A stretch of DNA of 64,000 nucleotides. It comes from Zhongshania marina (GTDB lineage: Bacteria; Pseudomonadota; Gammaproteobacteria; Pseudomonadales; Spongiibacteraceae). The stretch lies in contig NZ_PQGG01000007.1 of NCBI RefSeq assembly GCF_002915595.1, positions 248,001-312,000 of the forward strand, given 5' to 3'. Positions 1 to 9,212 of this stretch are shown piece by piece. Under the pieces are notes generated by a model. It was not told the origin of the DNA. It saw only the letters and a program-made list of their open reading frames with translations, and made no database searches. Made by a program: the position numbers and the translations under genes. Positions within the stretch are counted from its first letter, which is position 1; each line of letters opens with the position of its first letter.

Positions 1-796
1 TTTCAATGGACTGATAGATGACCCTAGGGGTGATGGTTAAGGCGTCACTGGGCTGGAATGTCATCGCTAAACGCAGACCTTCGCGACTGCCCTCATTCAC
101 ATCTTTATTCACACTGCCGTCGGGCTGAAGGGCATCTACATACCCAGCATATTGCTGATAATACCCAACAGCACGCAAAGCCACAGTATCGCTCAAAGGC
201 ACATTCCAATGGCCCTTGATGTTTCCACCTTCGCTGCCTTCTTTTACTGTCTCGCCGCCCACCTGAACCGAACCGCTCTGCTCTTCAAAATTGGGTTGGT
301 TGCTAATATAGCGAATGGTGCCCGACAAAGAGCCCGAACCAAATAAGGTACCTTGAGGGCCGCGCAATACCTCCACCCGATTGATATCGTAAAAATCTAA
401 ATCAGGCGTAAACAGTGACATGGAGATCACAGATTCATCCATGTATACCCCAACCTGTTCTTTTACACCCGGCTGGTCACGCACTATTTGGCCAGCGGAG
501 ATACCCCTTATCGCGACCTGACTCTGGCCAGGCCCTAAATTCTGAATGGATATACCGGCCACATTATTTGCCATGGACTCAAGATCGGTCGCGCCGCTTT
601 GCTGCAACTTGCCCTCTGTCATTGCCGCAATAGAAAATGGTACATCCTGCAAGGTCTCAGACTGCTTACGAGCCGTAACAAGCACCTCCTCAATCACTCG
701 CACCGACTCAGCGTGAACCGTCGGCGCAGCAACAACAAACCCCATCGCCACCGCCAAGCTCAAGCTAGTCCGTATATATCTTGGATGTTTTATCAT
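1..796 (-). CDS. TonB-dependent receptor, N-terminal part (runs off the left edge)
   Basis: The reverse strand is open from an ATG at 796 to the first base of the window, giving about 265 residues with no stop. A signal peptide (MIKHPRYIRTSLSLAVAMGF, then AHA-like cleavage near residue 29) is followed by a TonB-box-like stretch (EEVLVTARKQSETLQDVPFS) and a plug domain containing RVEVLRGPQGTLFGSGSLSG, the usual plug signature of outer-membrane TonB-dependent receptors. The start at 796 has GGGAG about seven bases upstream; an ATG at 801 lies too close to it. The C-terminal barrel is outside the window. The substrate cannot be told from this part. It is divergent from the alcohol dehydrogenase, with about 210 bp between them. 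Confidence 0.93.
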   Translation of the reverse strand, partial: MIKHPRYIRTSLSLAVAMGFVVAAPTVHAESVRVIEEVLVTARKQSETLQDVPFSIAAMTEGKLQQSGATDLESMANNVAGISIQNLGPGQSQVAIRGISAGQIVRDQPGVKEQVGVYMDESVISMSLFTPDLDFYDINRVEVLRGPQGTLFGSGSLSGTIRYISNQPNFEEQSGSVQVGGETVKEGSEGGNIKGHWNVPLSDTVALRAVGYYQQYAGYVDALQPDGSVNKDVNEGSREGLRLAMTFQPSDALTITPRVIYQSIE

Positions 797-1005
797 CGCA
801 TTCTCCCCGTTGTTATTTTTTCTTCTTATTTAAGCACTTCAAGCCTCACCGCATTTACCACGGCAAAACAACTCTCCTTTGGTATAGCAGATAGGAGAAA
901 AAATGCACTGTATTGTGGCGATAACAACCAAGACCACCAACGGAATTTGTGTTTCAAACCCACTCCATATTAAATGCCCTGATAAATAAGAAAGAGAGCT
1001 CAATC

Positions 1006-2166
1006 ATGACCGCGAACATCAACCTGCCGAGAATACTTCGCATCGGCGCAGAAGCCAGCCAAATGCTGCCCGCCACCTTAAAAGAGCTTGGCTTGTCTCG
1101 TCCGCTTTTAGTAAGCGATGCCTTTATTGTTAGCCTGGGGTGGCTTACCAAGCTGCAACAGCAGCTAGACCAAGAAGGTATTTTTCATCGCAGTTTTACC
1201 GGCGTGGTGCCAGACCCCACCACCGACGCTATTTACGAGGGCTTGGCGGTATTACGCGAAAATCAGCACGACTGCGTGGTAGCCCTCGGCGGCGGCAGCG
1301 CCATCGACACCGCAAAAACCATCGCCGCAATGGCTGAGCGCGATCAGCCAATCCGACACTATAAAGTGCCGCAAACTCTGGACGACGGCTTGCCCATTAT
1401 CGCCATCCCCACCACCGCCGGCACCGGCTCAGAAACAACCCGAGTCGCCGTCATCACGGACACCGAAACCCATGAGAAAATGCTGTGCATGGGTTTCGGC
1501 TTGATGCCGGTAGCCGCGCTGGTGGATTTTGAACTCACCATGACTATGCCGCTGCGCTTAACCGCCGACACCGGTATCGACAGCCTCTGTCATGCCTTAG
1601 AGGCCTACGTTAGCCGACGCGCCAATCCGTTCACCGACACCATCGCCCTCGCCTCGATGACGGCAATTGCAAAACATCTTCGAACCGCCTGCCGCGAACC
1701 TGACAACCGCGTCGCCCGCGAAGCCATGATGCTCGCGGCGACCCAAGGCGGCATCGCCTTCTCAAACGCCTCGGTCACTCTTATTCACGGCATGAGCAGA
1801 CCGATTGGCGGTTTATTCCACGTACCCCACGGCATGAGTAACGCCATGTTATTGCCCGCCATTACAGAGTGGTCGATTAGTGGCGCACCCTCACGCTATG
1901 CCGACTGCGCCCGCGCCATGCAGCTCGCCAACGCTAGCGACAGTGACGACCAAGCAAATCAAAAGCTGGTCGCAGGTTTACGTCAGCTCTGCGCTGATTT
2001 ACAGGTTCCCACCCCCGCCAGCTTCGGCATTAGCAATGAGGAATGGCGGCAAGCAATTCCGACCATGGCTCAGCAGGCGCTGAACTCGGGCTCGCCGGCA
2101 AACAACCCCCGCATTCCTAATGCAGAGCAAATCGCAGAGCTGTATCAAGGCGTTTGGACAAATTGA
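1006..2166 (+). CDS. Iron-containing (type III) alcohol dehydrogenase
   Basis: 386 residues, a normal length for the Fe-ADH family, which oxidises alcohols or reduces aldehydes with NAD(P). The cofactor loop GGGSAIDTAK lies near residue 95. The metal-site region is visible: D-TGIDSLCHALEAYVS around residues 190-205, then HGMSRPIGGLFHVPHG around 265-280, supplying the Asp and His ligands typical of the family. An in-frame ATG exists at 949, but the start at 1006 has a good AAGAAAGAGAG ribosome site and begins directly at the conserved N-terminus. The specific alcohol is unknown. It is divergent from a TonB receptor, so a shared catabolic role is possible but unproven. Confidence 0.92.
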   Translation: MTANINLPRILRIGAEASQMLPATLKELGLSRPLLVSDAFIVSLGWLTKLQQQLDQEGIFHRSFTGVVPDPTTDAIYEGLAVLRENQHDCVVALGGGSAIDTAKTIAAMAERDQPIRHYKVPQTLDDGLPIIAIPTTAGTGSETTRVAVITDTETHEKMLCMGFGLMPVAALVDFELTMTMPLRLTADTGIDSLCHALEAYVSRRANPFTDTIALASMTAIAKHLRTACREPDNRVAREAMMLAATQGGIAFSNASVTLIHGMSRPIGGLFHVPHGMSNAMLLPAITEWSISGAPSRYADCARAMQLANASDSDDQANQKLVAGLRQLCADLQVPTPASFGISNEEWRQAIPTMAQQALNSGSPANNPRIPNAEQIAELYQGVWTN

Positions 2167-2333
2167 TTAAAGGCTTCGCTACTAAAGAATTATTGCCGTT
2201 GAGCAAGCCCAAGTAGATCGAGGCCTCAACCGTAAGTTAATGCTGACATACTGTAATTATCGCGATCCGTGTTTTTCCGCCGCCAAGGCCTAGAATTCCG
2301 GCGTCGTTCCTTATATTATTGAGAGTCTGACTG

Positions 2334-2354
2334 GGCAGCTCTGGCTGCCTTTTT
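2334..2354 (+). terminator. Rho-independent terminator or leader hairpin before argD
   Basis: A perfect 6-bp stem (GGCAGC / GCTGCC) with a four-base loop is followed by TTTTT. It lies 168 bp after the alcohol dehydrogenase stop and about 78 bp before argD. It may simply end the upstream transcript, or act as an attenuator within an argD leader. I found no convincing arginine-rich leader peptide. Confidence 0.65.
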
Positions 2355-2431
2355 GCGTTTTAAATCCTTTGTACTGTTTTTTTGCGCTGTTTATCGCACT
2401 GGGTGATATTGCAGCGCACGGAGATCTGTTG

Positions 2432-3622
2432 ATGGCACTGCCGGCTTTAATGAACACCTACGGACGCTTACCGGTAACCTTTACCCGGGGCGAAGGTGTG
2501 CGCCTGTTCGACACAGAAGGTAAACGCTATTTAGACGGTATTAGCGGTATTGGCGTGAATGCACTGGGCCATGCCCACCCCGCCGTAACTGAGGCGATTC
2601 AAACCCAAGCCGCCCAGCTTTTGCACACCTCTAATTTGTACTCCGTGCAAAAACAAAGCGAGCTAGCGGAAGCGCTCTGCGCCATCAGCGGCATGGACAA
2701 TGTATTTTTCTCTAACTCTGGCGCCGAAGCCAACGAGGCGGCAATCAAGCTCGCCCGTAAGCACGGCCACAATCGCAACATCGACATTCCCCATGTTGTC
2801 GTTATGGAGCAGGCCTTCCACGGCCGGACTCTGGCGACGCTAACCGCGTCGGGCAATCGGAAAATTCAAGCGGGCTTTGAACCGCTGGTACGGGGCTTTA
2901 TCCGCGCCCCCTTCGGCGACATTGCGGCACTAGAAACCATCGCCCATAACAACGACAGCGTCGCTGCCGTATTAATTGAACCTATTCAAGGTGAGGGCGG
3001 CATTCACACACTACCGCCGGAATACCTTTCGCAACTGCGGGCACTGTGCGACAAACACGACTGGCTGCTCATGCTAGATGAAGTACAAACGGGCAATGGC
3101 CGTACCGGTAAATATTTTGCCTACCAGCACAGCGACATCATGCCCGACGTGGTCGTAACCGCTAAAGGCTTGGGCAACGGTGTCCCCATTGGCGCCTGTT
3201 TGGCCCACGGCAAAGCGGCATCGCTATTTCAGCCCGGCAATCACGGCTCCACCTTTGGCGGCAATCCCTTGGTATGCGCGGCGGGCCTTGCCGTGGTCAA
3301 TACCCTGACCAGTAATAACGCCATCGAGCAAGTTGCCGAAAGCGGCCGCTACCTCGTCGCGGGTTTAAAAGAACAGCTTGGCAACGCCTCTCACGTAAAG
3401 GGCATTCGTGGCCAAGGCCTTATGATCGGCATTGAATTAAGCACGCCCTGCGCGCCATTAGTCGGTCAAGCACTAGAAAAGGGCCTGCTGATTAACGTAA
3501 CTTCAGAGCGGGTGGTACGTTTATTACCGCCACTAATTATTAACCAACAGGAAATTGATGAATTGCTCTCTATTCTTTGCCCGCTAATTTTAGCTTGGGC
3601 AGACCAGGGCAGCGCGGCGTGA
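2432..3622 (+). CDS. argD: Acetylornithine aminotransferase (class III, PLP)
   Basis: 396 residues. It would transfer the amino group between glutamate and N-acetylglutamate semialdehyde in arginine synthesis, and ArgD proteins often also serve as succinyldiaminopimelate aminotransferase. Class III features are visible: the phosphate-binding SNSGAEANEAAIKLAR, the PLP-contacting Asp in LLMLDEVQTG, the Schiff-base Lys in VVTAKGLGNG, and GSTFGGNPL near the C-terminal domain. The ATG at 2432 has GGAGA upstream and begins at the family N-terminus; an upstream in-frame ATG at 2369 overlaps the hairpin region and would add an atypical hydrophobic extension. argF follows 27 bp later, which supports the biosynthetic assignment. 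Confidence 0.93.
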   Translation: MALPALMNTYGRLPVTFTRGEGVRLFDTEGKRYLDGISGIGVNALGHAHPAVTEAIQTQAAQLLHTSNLYSVQKQSELAEALCAISGMDNVFFSNSGAEANEAAIKLARKHGHNRNIDIPHVVVMEQAFHGRTLATLTASGNRKIQAGFEPLVRGFIRAPFGDIAALETIAHNNDSVAAVLIEPIQGEGGIHTLPPEYLSQLRALCDKHDWLLMLDEVQTGNGRTGKYFAYQHSDIMPDVVVTAKGLGNGVPIGACLAHGKAASLFQPGNHGSTFGGNPLVCAAGLAVVNTLTSNNAIEQVAESGRYLVAGLKEQLGNASHVKGIRGQGLMIGIELSTPCAPLVGQALEKGLLINVTSERVVRLLPPLIINQQEIDELLSILCPLILAWADQGSAA

Positions 3623-3649
3623 TGCCGATTCAGCAGTAAAGGTAGCCGA

Positions 3650-4567
3650 ATGGCCTTAAGACATTTTTTAACCCTCACGGATTTGAGTCCCGCCGAACTG
3701 GAACAACTTATTCAGCGCGCCATTGAACTCAAAGCAGAGCATAAAGCCCGCAAAGCCAGCGTGCAGTTTCCTAACTACGTGTTAGGCATGGTGTTTGAAA
3801 AGGCCTCTACCCGCACTCGCATTTCCTTTGAAGCCGGCATGGCCCACATGGGCGGCCACGCTATATTTCTTTCGCCCCGCGATACCCAGCTTGGCCGTGG
3901 CGAACCCATAGAAGACAGCGCCAAAGTGATCTCATCCATGTGCGACATCGTCATGATCCGCACCTTTGAGCACGACATTATTGAGCGCTTTGCGGCCAAC
4001 TCCAGCGTACCCGTCATTAACGCACTAACCGACGACTACCACCCCTGCCAGCTCTTGGCCGACATTCAAACCTTTGTCGAAAACCGTGGCAGCATGAAGG
4101 GCAAGCAAGTCGCATGGATTGGCGACGGCAACAATATGTGCCAGTCCTACATCAATGCAGCGGTCATGCTGGACTTTAAATTAATGGTCGCCTGCCCAGA
4201 GGGCTTTGAACCCCGCGCCGACCTAGTCGCCGCCGCTGGCGACCACGTTGAAATCGTGCGCGACCCCGTCGATGCAGCCCGCAACTCAGACCTGCTCGTT
4301 ACCGACGTCTGGGCCTCTATGGGTCAAGAAGAAGAAAAAGCCGAACGCCGCCGCAAGCTATCTGGCTACCAAATCAATCGCACCCTGATGGATTTAGCCA
4401 ACCCAGGCGCGCTCTATATGCACTGCCTTCCCGCCAAACGCGGCGAGGAAATCAGCGCTGAATTAATGGACGATCCCAACACCGTCATCTGGGACGAAGC
4501 AGAAAATCGCCTGCATGCCCAAAAGGCACTGTTGGAGTTTTTGTTGCTTGAGGCACAGACAGCTTGA
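3650..4567 (+). CDS. argF: Ornithine carbamoyltransferase
   Basis: 305 residues, the standard length. It makes citrulline from ornithine and carbamoyl phosphate in the cytoplasm. The diagnostic motifs are all present: [12 protein letters not shown] (carbamoyl-phosphate loop) near residue 54, [11 protein letters not shown] near 130, the [11 protein letters not shown] ornithine-side loop near 227, and [11 protein letters not shown] near 262. It starts 27 bp after argD and is probably co-transcribed with it. Confidence 0.97.
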   Translation: MALRHFLTLTDLSPAELEQLIQRAIELKAEHKARKASVQFPNYVLGMVFEKASTRTRISFEAGMAHMGGHAIFLSPRDTQLGRGEPIEDSAKVISSMCDIVMIRTFEHDIIERFAANSSVPVINALTDDYHPCQLLADIQTFVENRGSMKGKQVAWIGDGNNMCQSYINAAVMLDFKLMVACPEGFEPRADLVAAAGDHVEIVRDPVDAARNSDLLVTDVWASMGQEEEKAERRRKLSGYQINRTLMDLANPGALYMHCLPAKRGEEISAELMDDPNTVIWDEAENRLHAQKALLEFLLLEAQTA

Positions 4568-4590
4568 TGCAGGGAGCTGAGGCCTCGCTC

Positions 4591-4710
4591 GTCGGGCGTC
4601 AGACGTCGAACGTCGGATGCAAAAGCGAGCGCGACTTTGTCGCGCAATGCTGCGAAATCGGCGCAGCCGAGACTTCTCGTCAGACGTCCGACATCAGACC
4701 TCAGACCACC
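4591..4710. repeat. GACGTC-rich imperfect repeats and hairpin between argF and the ABC gene
   Basis: Two related blocks rich in CRGACGTC lie at about 4591-4619 and 4677-4705. Between them is a perfect 7-bp hairpin GCGCGAC-TTT-GTCGCGC at 4629-4645. The second block matches, in inverse orientation, the palindromic element between nrdA and nrdB (9156-9184). This looks like a small dispersed intergenic element. Confidence 0.6.
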
Positions 4711-4760
4711 CACTACCTCGGCCAGCCTTCACTCACCGCAGCAGCAAGACCTTAACCCCC

Positions 4761-5822
4761 ATGCTCCAAATTCACGAAATCCAATGCCAATACGAAAGCG
4801 ACATTGTCGTCGATAAGGTCAGCTTTCACGTTAACGATGGCGACATTTGCAGCCTGCTCGGTCCCAGTGGTTGCGGCAAAACCACCATACTCAGAGCTAT
4901 TGCTGGCTTCCAGCCACTAACTCATGGCCAAGTCATTTTACGCGACCAATGCTTAAGCCAGCCTGGCAAACTAGTCGACCCTGAACAGCGCAATATTGGC
5001 ATGGTGTTTCAAGACTACGCCCTATTCCCCCATCTCAGCGTAAAAGACAATATCCGCTTTGGCTTGCGCAAGCAGAGCAGCGCCCAGCAAAACAGCACGG
5101 TAAAACGACTACTAGAATTAGTGCAGCTAGAAGACATAGGCCATCGCTACCCGCACGAGTTATCTGGCGGACAGCAGCAGCGAGTCGCCCTCGCCCGCGC
5201 TCTGGCACCCAGTCCCGATCTATTATTATTAGACGAACCCTTTTCAAACCTAGACGCAGAACTGCGCAAGCGCCTGAGTTTAGAAGTGCGCGACATCCTC
5301 AAAGAACTGAAAATCAGCGCCATTTTGGTTACCCACGACCAGCAAGAAGCCTTCGCCTTCAGCGATCAGATTGGCTTGCTCCACGGTGGCCAACTGCAGC
5401 AATGGGACACCCCCTTCAATCTTTACCATGAACCCAGCAACCGCACTGTCGCGGACTTTATTGGCGAGGGCTGCTTCATACCCGGCGTGATCGGCGGCGA
5501 GGCCAACACCATTAGCACCGAGCTCGGCACACTGATTGGCAACCGCGCCTATCACTGGCCACAGGGTAGCCCCGTAGAAGTTTTGCTACGGCCTGACGAC
5601 ATTGTACTTAGCGAACTCGGCGGCATTACCGCAACAGTTGAAAAGAAGGTGTTTTCCGGCAGTGCAACGCTGTACACACTCAGTCTACCTACCGGCAGCC
5701 GAGTGGAGGCACTACTGCCTAGCCACCGCGATTACGCCATTAAAGAAACCGTCCAAATTACTACCGAAGCAGATCACTTAATTGCCTTCAGCCGCGAAGA
5801 AGTACTGCACGGCGCTGCCTAA
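4761..5822 (+). CDS. ABC transporter ATP-binding protein, FbpC/PotA-like with TOBE domain
   Basis: 353 residues. Walker A is GPSGCGKTT near residue 36, the Q-loop is in GMVFQDYALFPHL, the signature is LSGGQQQRVALARAL and Walker B is LLLLDEPFSNLD. Residues from about 240 onward fit the C-terminal TOBE/OB region of importer ATPases such as FbpC (ferric iron) or PotA. The ATG at 4761 is chosen because homology begins there; the in-frame start at 4617 would translate the repeat element. No permease or binding-protein gene is adjacent, so its partners must lie elsewhere and the substrate is unknown. Confidence 0.88.
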   Translation: MLQIHEIQCQYESDIVVDKVSFHVNDGDICSLLGPSGCGKTTILRAIAGFQPLTHGQVILRDQCLSQPGKLVDPEQRNIGMVFQDYALFPHLSVKDNIRFGLRKQSSAQQNSTVKRLLELVQLEDIGHRYPHELSGGQQQRVALARALAPSPDLLLLDEPFSNLDAELRKRLSLEVRDILKELKISAILVTHDQQEAFAFSDQIGLLHGGQLQQWDTPFNLYHEPSNRTVADFIGEGCFIPGVIGGEANTISTELGTLIGNRAYHWPQGSPVEVLLRPDDIVLSELGGITATVEKKVFSGSATLYTLSLPTGSRVEALLPSHRDYAIKETVQITTEADHLIAFSREEVLHGAA

Positions 5823-5968
5823 ATATTTAAGCTATAAAAAAACCTTTTTTATTCACAATCCGTCTACCGCCTTATTAGGCCTCCGCAAGCTTAGGCAATT
5901 CAGCGGAAACCCGCGCATGACGGGCACTTACTATTTTGCACAGCTTTTACACACCCCTTACCGACACT

Positions 5969-5977
5969 TTATCCACA
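5969..5977 (+). promoter_or_regulatory. DnaA box upstream of nrdA
   Basis: TTATCCACA is an exact match to the consensus high-affinity DnaA box. DnaA is known to bind upstream of nrdAB in E. coli, so a single site here may couple dNTP synthesis to replication initiation. Only the site is seen; its use is inferred. Confidence 0.6.
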
Positions 5978-6016
5978 GAAAACACACAGCATCTAGTGCT
6001 TGCGAACTTAAGCAAA

Positions 6017-6063
6017 CCGCATTATCTTGTATCCCAGCTTCAGACAAACCCCATATATAGGGT
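6017..6063 (+). promoter_or_regulatory. Paired NrdR boxes upstream of nrdA
   Basis: Two 16-bp sites, CCGCATTATCTTGTAT (6017-6032) and ACCCCATATATAGGGT (6048-6063), resemble the NrdR consensus (ACAC-WATAT-NTTGTGT type), by eye about 12 and 13 of 16 positions. Their centres are 31 bp apart, the three-helical-turn spacing typical of functional NrdR box pairs. NrdR would repress nrdAB when dATP/ATP levels are sufficient. nrdR itself is not in the window. Confidence 0.7.
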
Positions 6064-6231
6064 TTAATACAAACATAATAACAACGGATGCGCAGTCCGA
6101 ACTGAACCCAAGTTTCAACATTTTTGAAGCATCTTATAGAAAGCCCTCCACCCGCAATTGGGTGCCAGAGGCAATGCAGGAAGACTGCCGCACAATACGT
6201 TCAAGGACATCAGCAAGGGCTCGGAGATATC

Positions 6232-9126
6232 ATGCAAACCCAACAAGACAGTACTAGCAGTGCCACAGGCATTCCCCCGCACAGCAGCACCGAAGCAGAA
6301 CTTAAAGCCACCGCACCTGGCCAGTTGCGCGTTATTAAACGCAATGGCTCTGTGGTGCCTTACACTGACGACAAAATCAGTGTGGCAATTACCAAAGCCT
6401 TTTTAGCGATAGAGGGTGGCAATGCCGCCGCGTCTACCCGCATCCACGAAACCGTTGCCAAACTGACCGACCAAGTTAGTGCCACCTTCAAGCGCCGAAT
6501 GCCCTCCGGCGGCACCATCCATATTGAAGAAATCCAAGACCAAGTCGAATTGGCACTGATGCGCAGCGGCGAGCATAAAATTGCCCGTGGCTATGTTTTG
6601 TATCGCGCCGCCCGCGCTGAAGAGCGCAGCCAATTGGCCCCTGTTGGCGAAAAAGTCCACCCTAGCATCCGCGTTAAACACGCCGATGGCAGCGAGTCGC
6701 CACTTGACCTTGGCCGCTTAGAATTTATTGTGCAAGAAGCCTGCGAAGGCCTGAAAGATGTCTCTGCCGCCGCGGTTCAAGAAGAAGCCCTAAAAAGCTT
6801 GTACAACGGCGTACCAGAAGAAGAGGTCAACACCTCACTGGTAATCACCGCCCGCGCCATGGTTGAGAAAGAACACAACTACAGCTTGGTTACCGCTCGC
6901 TTATTGCTAGACAAATTGCGCGCCGAGGCACTGAGCTTTTTGGGTGTTGCCCAAAGCGCCACCCAGCACGATATGAGCATTTACTACCCACAGGCACTGC
7001 CAATTTATTTAGCCAAAGGCGCCGAGCTAGAGCTTCTCGACCCACGCCTTGCAACTGAATACGACGTAACCGCCCTGGGCGAGGCCATCAAACCAGAGCG
7101 CGACATGCAGTTCCATTACCTTGGCCTGCAAACCCTGTACGACCGCTACTTTATTCACAGCAATGAAGTGCGCATTGAATTGCCACAAATCTTCTTTATG
7201 CGCGTTGCTATGGGCTTGGCCATGAACGAAGAGGACCGCAATGCCCGCGCCATCGAGTTCTACAATCTACTGAGTTCTTTTGACTATATGAGCTCAACAC
7301 CCACTCTGTTCAATGCCGGCACCCTGCGTCCACAGCTGTCATCTTGCTACCTAACCACTGTGCCCGATGATCTGCACGGTATTTACGGCGCCATTCAAGA
7401 CAACGCCATGCTATCTAAATTCGCTGGCGGCTTGGGTAATGACTGGACACCGGTTCGCGGCTTGGGCGCTTACATCAAAGGCACCAACGGCAAATCACAA
7501 GGTGTTGTTCCCTTCCTAAAAGTGGTTAACGACACCGCTGTTGCCGTAAACCAAGGCGGCAAACGCAAAGGGGCTGTGTGTGCTTATTTAGAAAGCTGGC
7601 ACATCGACATTGAAGAATTCTTAGAGCTGCGCAAAAACACCGGTGATGACCGTCGTCGTACCCACGACATGAACACCGCTAACTGGATTCCTGACTTGTT
7701 CATGAAGCGGGTTTTCCAAGACGGCGAGTGGACACTGTTCTCACCAAACAATGTACCGGATCTGCACGACCTTTACGGCAAAGCCTTTGAAACTCGCTTT
7801 GAAGAGTACGAGGCCATGACACGCAGCGGCGAACTAAAACTGTTCAAGCGCGTAAAAGCAGCAGACCTGTGGCGCAAGATCCTGTCTATGCTGTTCGAAA
7901 CAGGCCACCCTTGGATCACCTTTAAAGACCCATGCAACCTGCGTAGCCCACAGCAGCATATCGGCGTGGTTCACTCGTCTAATCTGTGTACAGAAATCAC
8001 CCTGAACACCAGCAAAGATGAAATCGCCGTCTGCAACCTTGGCTCAGTTAACCTCGCCCAACACATCGGCGACAACGGCCTAGACCTAGCCAAGCTAGAG
8101 AAGACCGTCAAAACAGCCGTGCGCATGCTCGACAATGTTATCGACATTAACTACTACAGCGTGCCACAAGCCAAAAATTCAAACTTTAAGCACCGCCCTG
8201 TCGGCTTGGGTTTGATGGGCTTCCAAGATGCACTGTACAAGCAGCACATTCCATACTCCTCTGACGAGGCGGTGGAATTTGCCGACCGTTCAATGGAGGC
8301 GATCAGCTACTACGCTATTAAATCATCTAGCGATTTAGCAGTAGAGCGCGGCTGCTACCAAAGCTACGAAGGTTCACTGTGGAGCCGTGGCATTCTCCCC
8401 ATCGACTCAGTAGGCATCTTGGCCGAAGAGCGCGGCGCCGACTACATTGAAGTAGACCGCAGCGAAACCCTAGACTGGAACAGCCTGCGCGCAGTAGTAA
8501 AAGCACAAGGTATGCGCAACTCCAACGTGATGGCTATTGCACCAACTGCCACCATTGCTAACATCACAGGTGTGTCGCAATCTATCGAACCGACTTACCA
8601 AAACCTGTATGTAAAATCTAACCTGTCTGGCGAGTTCACCGTTGTGAACCCCTACTTGGTTAAAGACCTAAAAGCACGCGGCCTGTGGGACGCGGTTATG
8701 GTCAATGATCTTAAATACTACGAAGGCTCGGTAAGCAAAATCGACCGTATTCCAGACGACCTTAAAGCCCTGTACGCCACCGCATTCGAAGTTGAGCCGC
8801 GCTGGTTGGTAGACGCCGCAAGCCGCCGTCAAAAATGGTTAGATCAAGCGCAATCGCTAAACCTATACATCGCTGGCGCCTCGGGTAAAAAACTCGACAT
8901 CACCTACCGCATGGCTTGGTACCGTGGCCTAAAAACCACTTACTACCTCCGCGCATTGGCAGCGAGCTCCACTGAGAAATCAACGGTTTCTCAAGGCTCA
9001 ATGAACAAGGTGTCGTCGCAGTCAGCACCTAAAGCAGCCGCCACCGCGTCTGCCGCTGCACCGCAAGCTGCACCAGTACCGCTGGCCTGCTCACTGGACG
9101 ATCCAGACTGCGAAGCCTGCCAATAA
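6232..9126 (+). CDS. nrdA: Ribonucleoside-diphosphate reductase class Ia, alpha subunit
   Basis: 964 residues. It is the catalytic subunit making dNDPs from NDPs. Two ATP-cone regions are visible, at about residues 33-130 ([17 protein letters not shown]) and 145-230 ([20 protein letters not shown]), so it is longer than the E. coli enzyme. The barrel carries SSCYLTT, the NLCTEI active-site motif with its radical Cys and Glu, [16 protein letters not shown], and the Tyr pair in [11 protein letters not shown] for radical transfer. The C-terminus ends DPDCEACQ, the Cys pair re-reduced by thioredoxin or glutaredoxin. The in-frame ATG at 6124 is rejected in favour of 6232, which has a ribosome site. 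nrdB follows. Confidence 0.97.
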   Translation: MQTQQDSTSSATGIPPHSSTEAELKATAPGQLRVIKRNGSVVPYTDDKISVAITKAFLAIEGGNAAASTRIHETVAKLTDQVSATFKRRMPSGGTIHIEEIQDQVELALMRSGEHKIARGYVLYRAARAEERSQLAPVGEKVHPSIRVKHADGSESPLDLGRLEFIVQEACEGLKDVSAAAVQEEALKSLYNGVPEEEVNTSLVITARAMVEKEHNYSLVTARLLLDKLRAEALSFLGVAQSATQHDMSIYYPQALPIYLAKGAELELLDPRLATEYDVTALGEAIKPERDMQFHYLGLQTLYDRYFIHSNEVRIELPQIFFMRVAMGLAMNEEDRNARAIEFYNLLSSFDYMSSTPTLFNAGTLRPQLSSCYLTTVPDDLHGIYGAIQDNAMLSKFAGGLGNDWTPVRGLGAYIKGTNGKSQGVVPFLKVVNDTAVAVNQGGKRKGAVCAYLESWHIDIEEFLELRKNTGDDRRRTHDMNTANWIPDLFMKRVFQDGEWTLFSPNNVPDLHDLYGKAFETRFEEYEAMTRSGELKLFKRVKAADLWRKILSMLFETGHPWITFKDPCNLRSPQQHIGVVHSSNLCTEITLNTSKDEIAVCNLGSVNLAQHIGDNGLDLAKLEKTVKTAVRMLDNVIDINYYSVPQAKNSNFKHRPVGLGLMGFQDALYKQHIPYSSDEAVEFADRSMEAISYYAIKSSSDLAVERGCYQSYEGSLWSRGILPIDSVGILAEERGADYIEVDRSETLDWNSLRAVVKAQGMRNSNVMAIAPTATIANITGVSQSIEPTYQNLYVKSNLSGEFTVVNPYLVKDLKARGLWDAVMVNDLKYYEGSVSKIDRIPDDLKALYATAFEVEPRWLVDAASRRQKWLDQAQSLNLYIAGASGKKLDITYRMAWYRGLKTTYYLRALAASSTEKSTVSQGSMNKVSSQSAPKAAATASAAAPQAAPVPLACSLDDPDCEACQ

Positions 9127-9133
9127 AAGCGGC

Positions 9134-9153
9134 GGGGCTCAAAAGAGCCCCTT
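9134..9153 (+). terminator. GC-rich hairpin between nrdA and nrdB
   Basis: GGGGCTC-AAAA-GAGCCCC is a perfect 7-bp stem, followed only by TTCGT. The T-tract is weak, so it may cause partial termination or stabilise the nrdA 3' end rather than separate the two genes. Confidence 0.5.
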
Positions 9154-9155
9154 CG

Positions 9156-9184
9156 TCTGGCGCCCGACGTCAGACGTCTGACGA
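9156..9184. repeat. GACGTC palindromic intergenic element
   Basis: It contains a perfect 16-bp palindrome CGTCAGACGTCTGACG at 9168-9183. The reverse complement of the whole element resembles the block at 4677-4705 downstream of argF, with differences mainly R/R or Y/Y. It is the second member of the dispersed repeat seen in this window. Confidence 0.65.
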
Positions 9185-9212
9185 AACACACATAAAGAAT
9201 TGAGGTTATAAA

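Larger units (their letters stand above)
5823..6231. promoter_or_regulatory. nrdA upstream regulatory region (about 410 bp)
   Basis: This long non-coding stretch contains a perfect DnaA box and two NrdR-like boxes, listed separately. Short open frames here have no family resemblance and are treated as chance. The nrdA start at 6232 has CTCGGAGAT upstream. Confidence 0.6.

Noticed and set aside
2240-2293. Seventeen-codon open frame before the argD hairpin, a possible arginine leader peptide
   Set aside because: It has only one Arg codon and no convincing ribosome site.
4617-4760. Upstream extension of the ABC ATPase frame
   Set aside because: It translates the GACGTC repeat element, has no family similarity, and the ATG at 4761 begins exactly at the conserved ATPase start.
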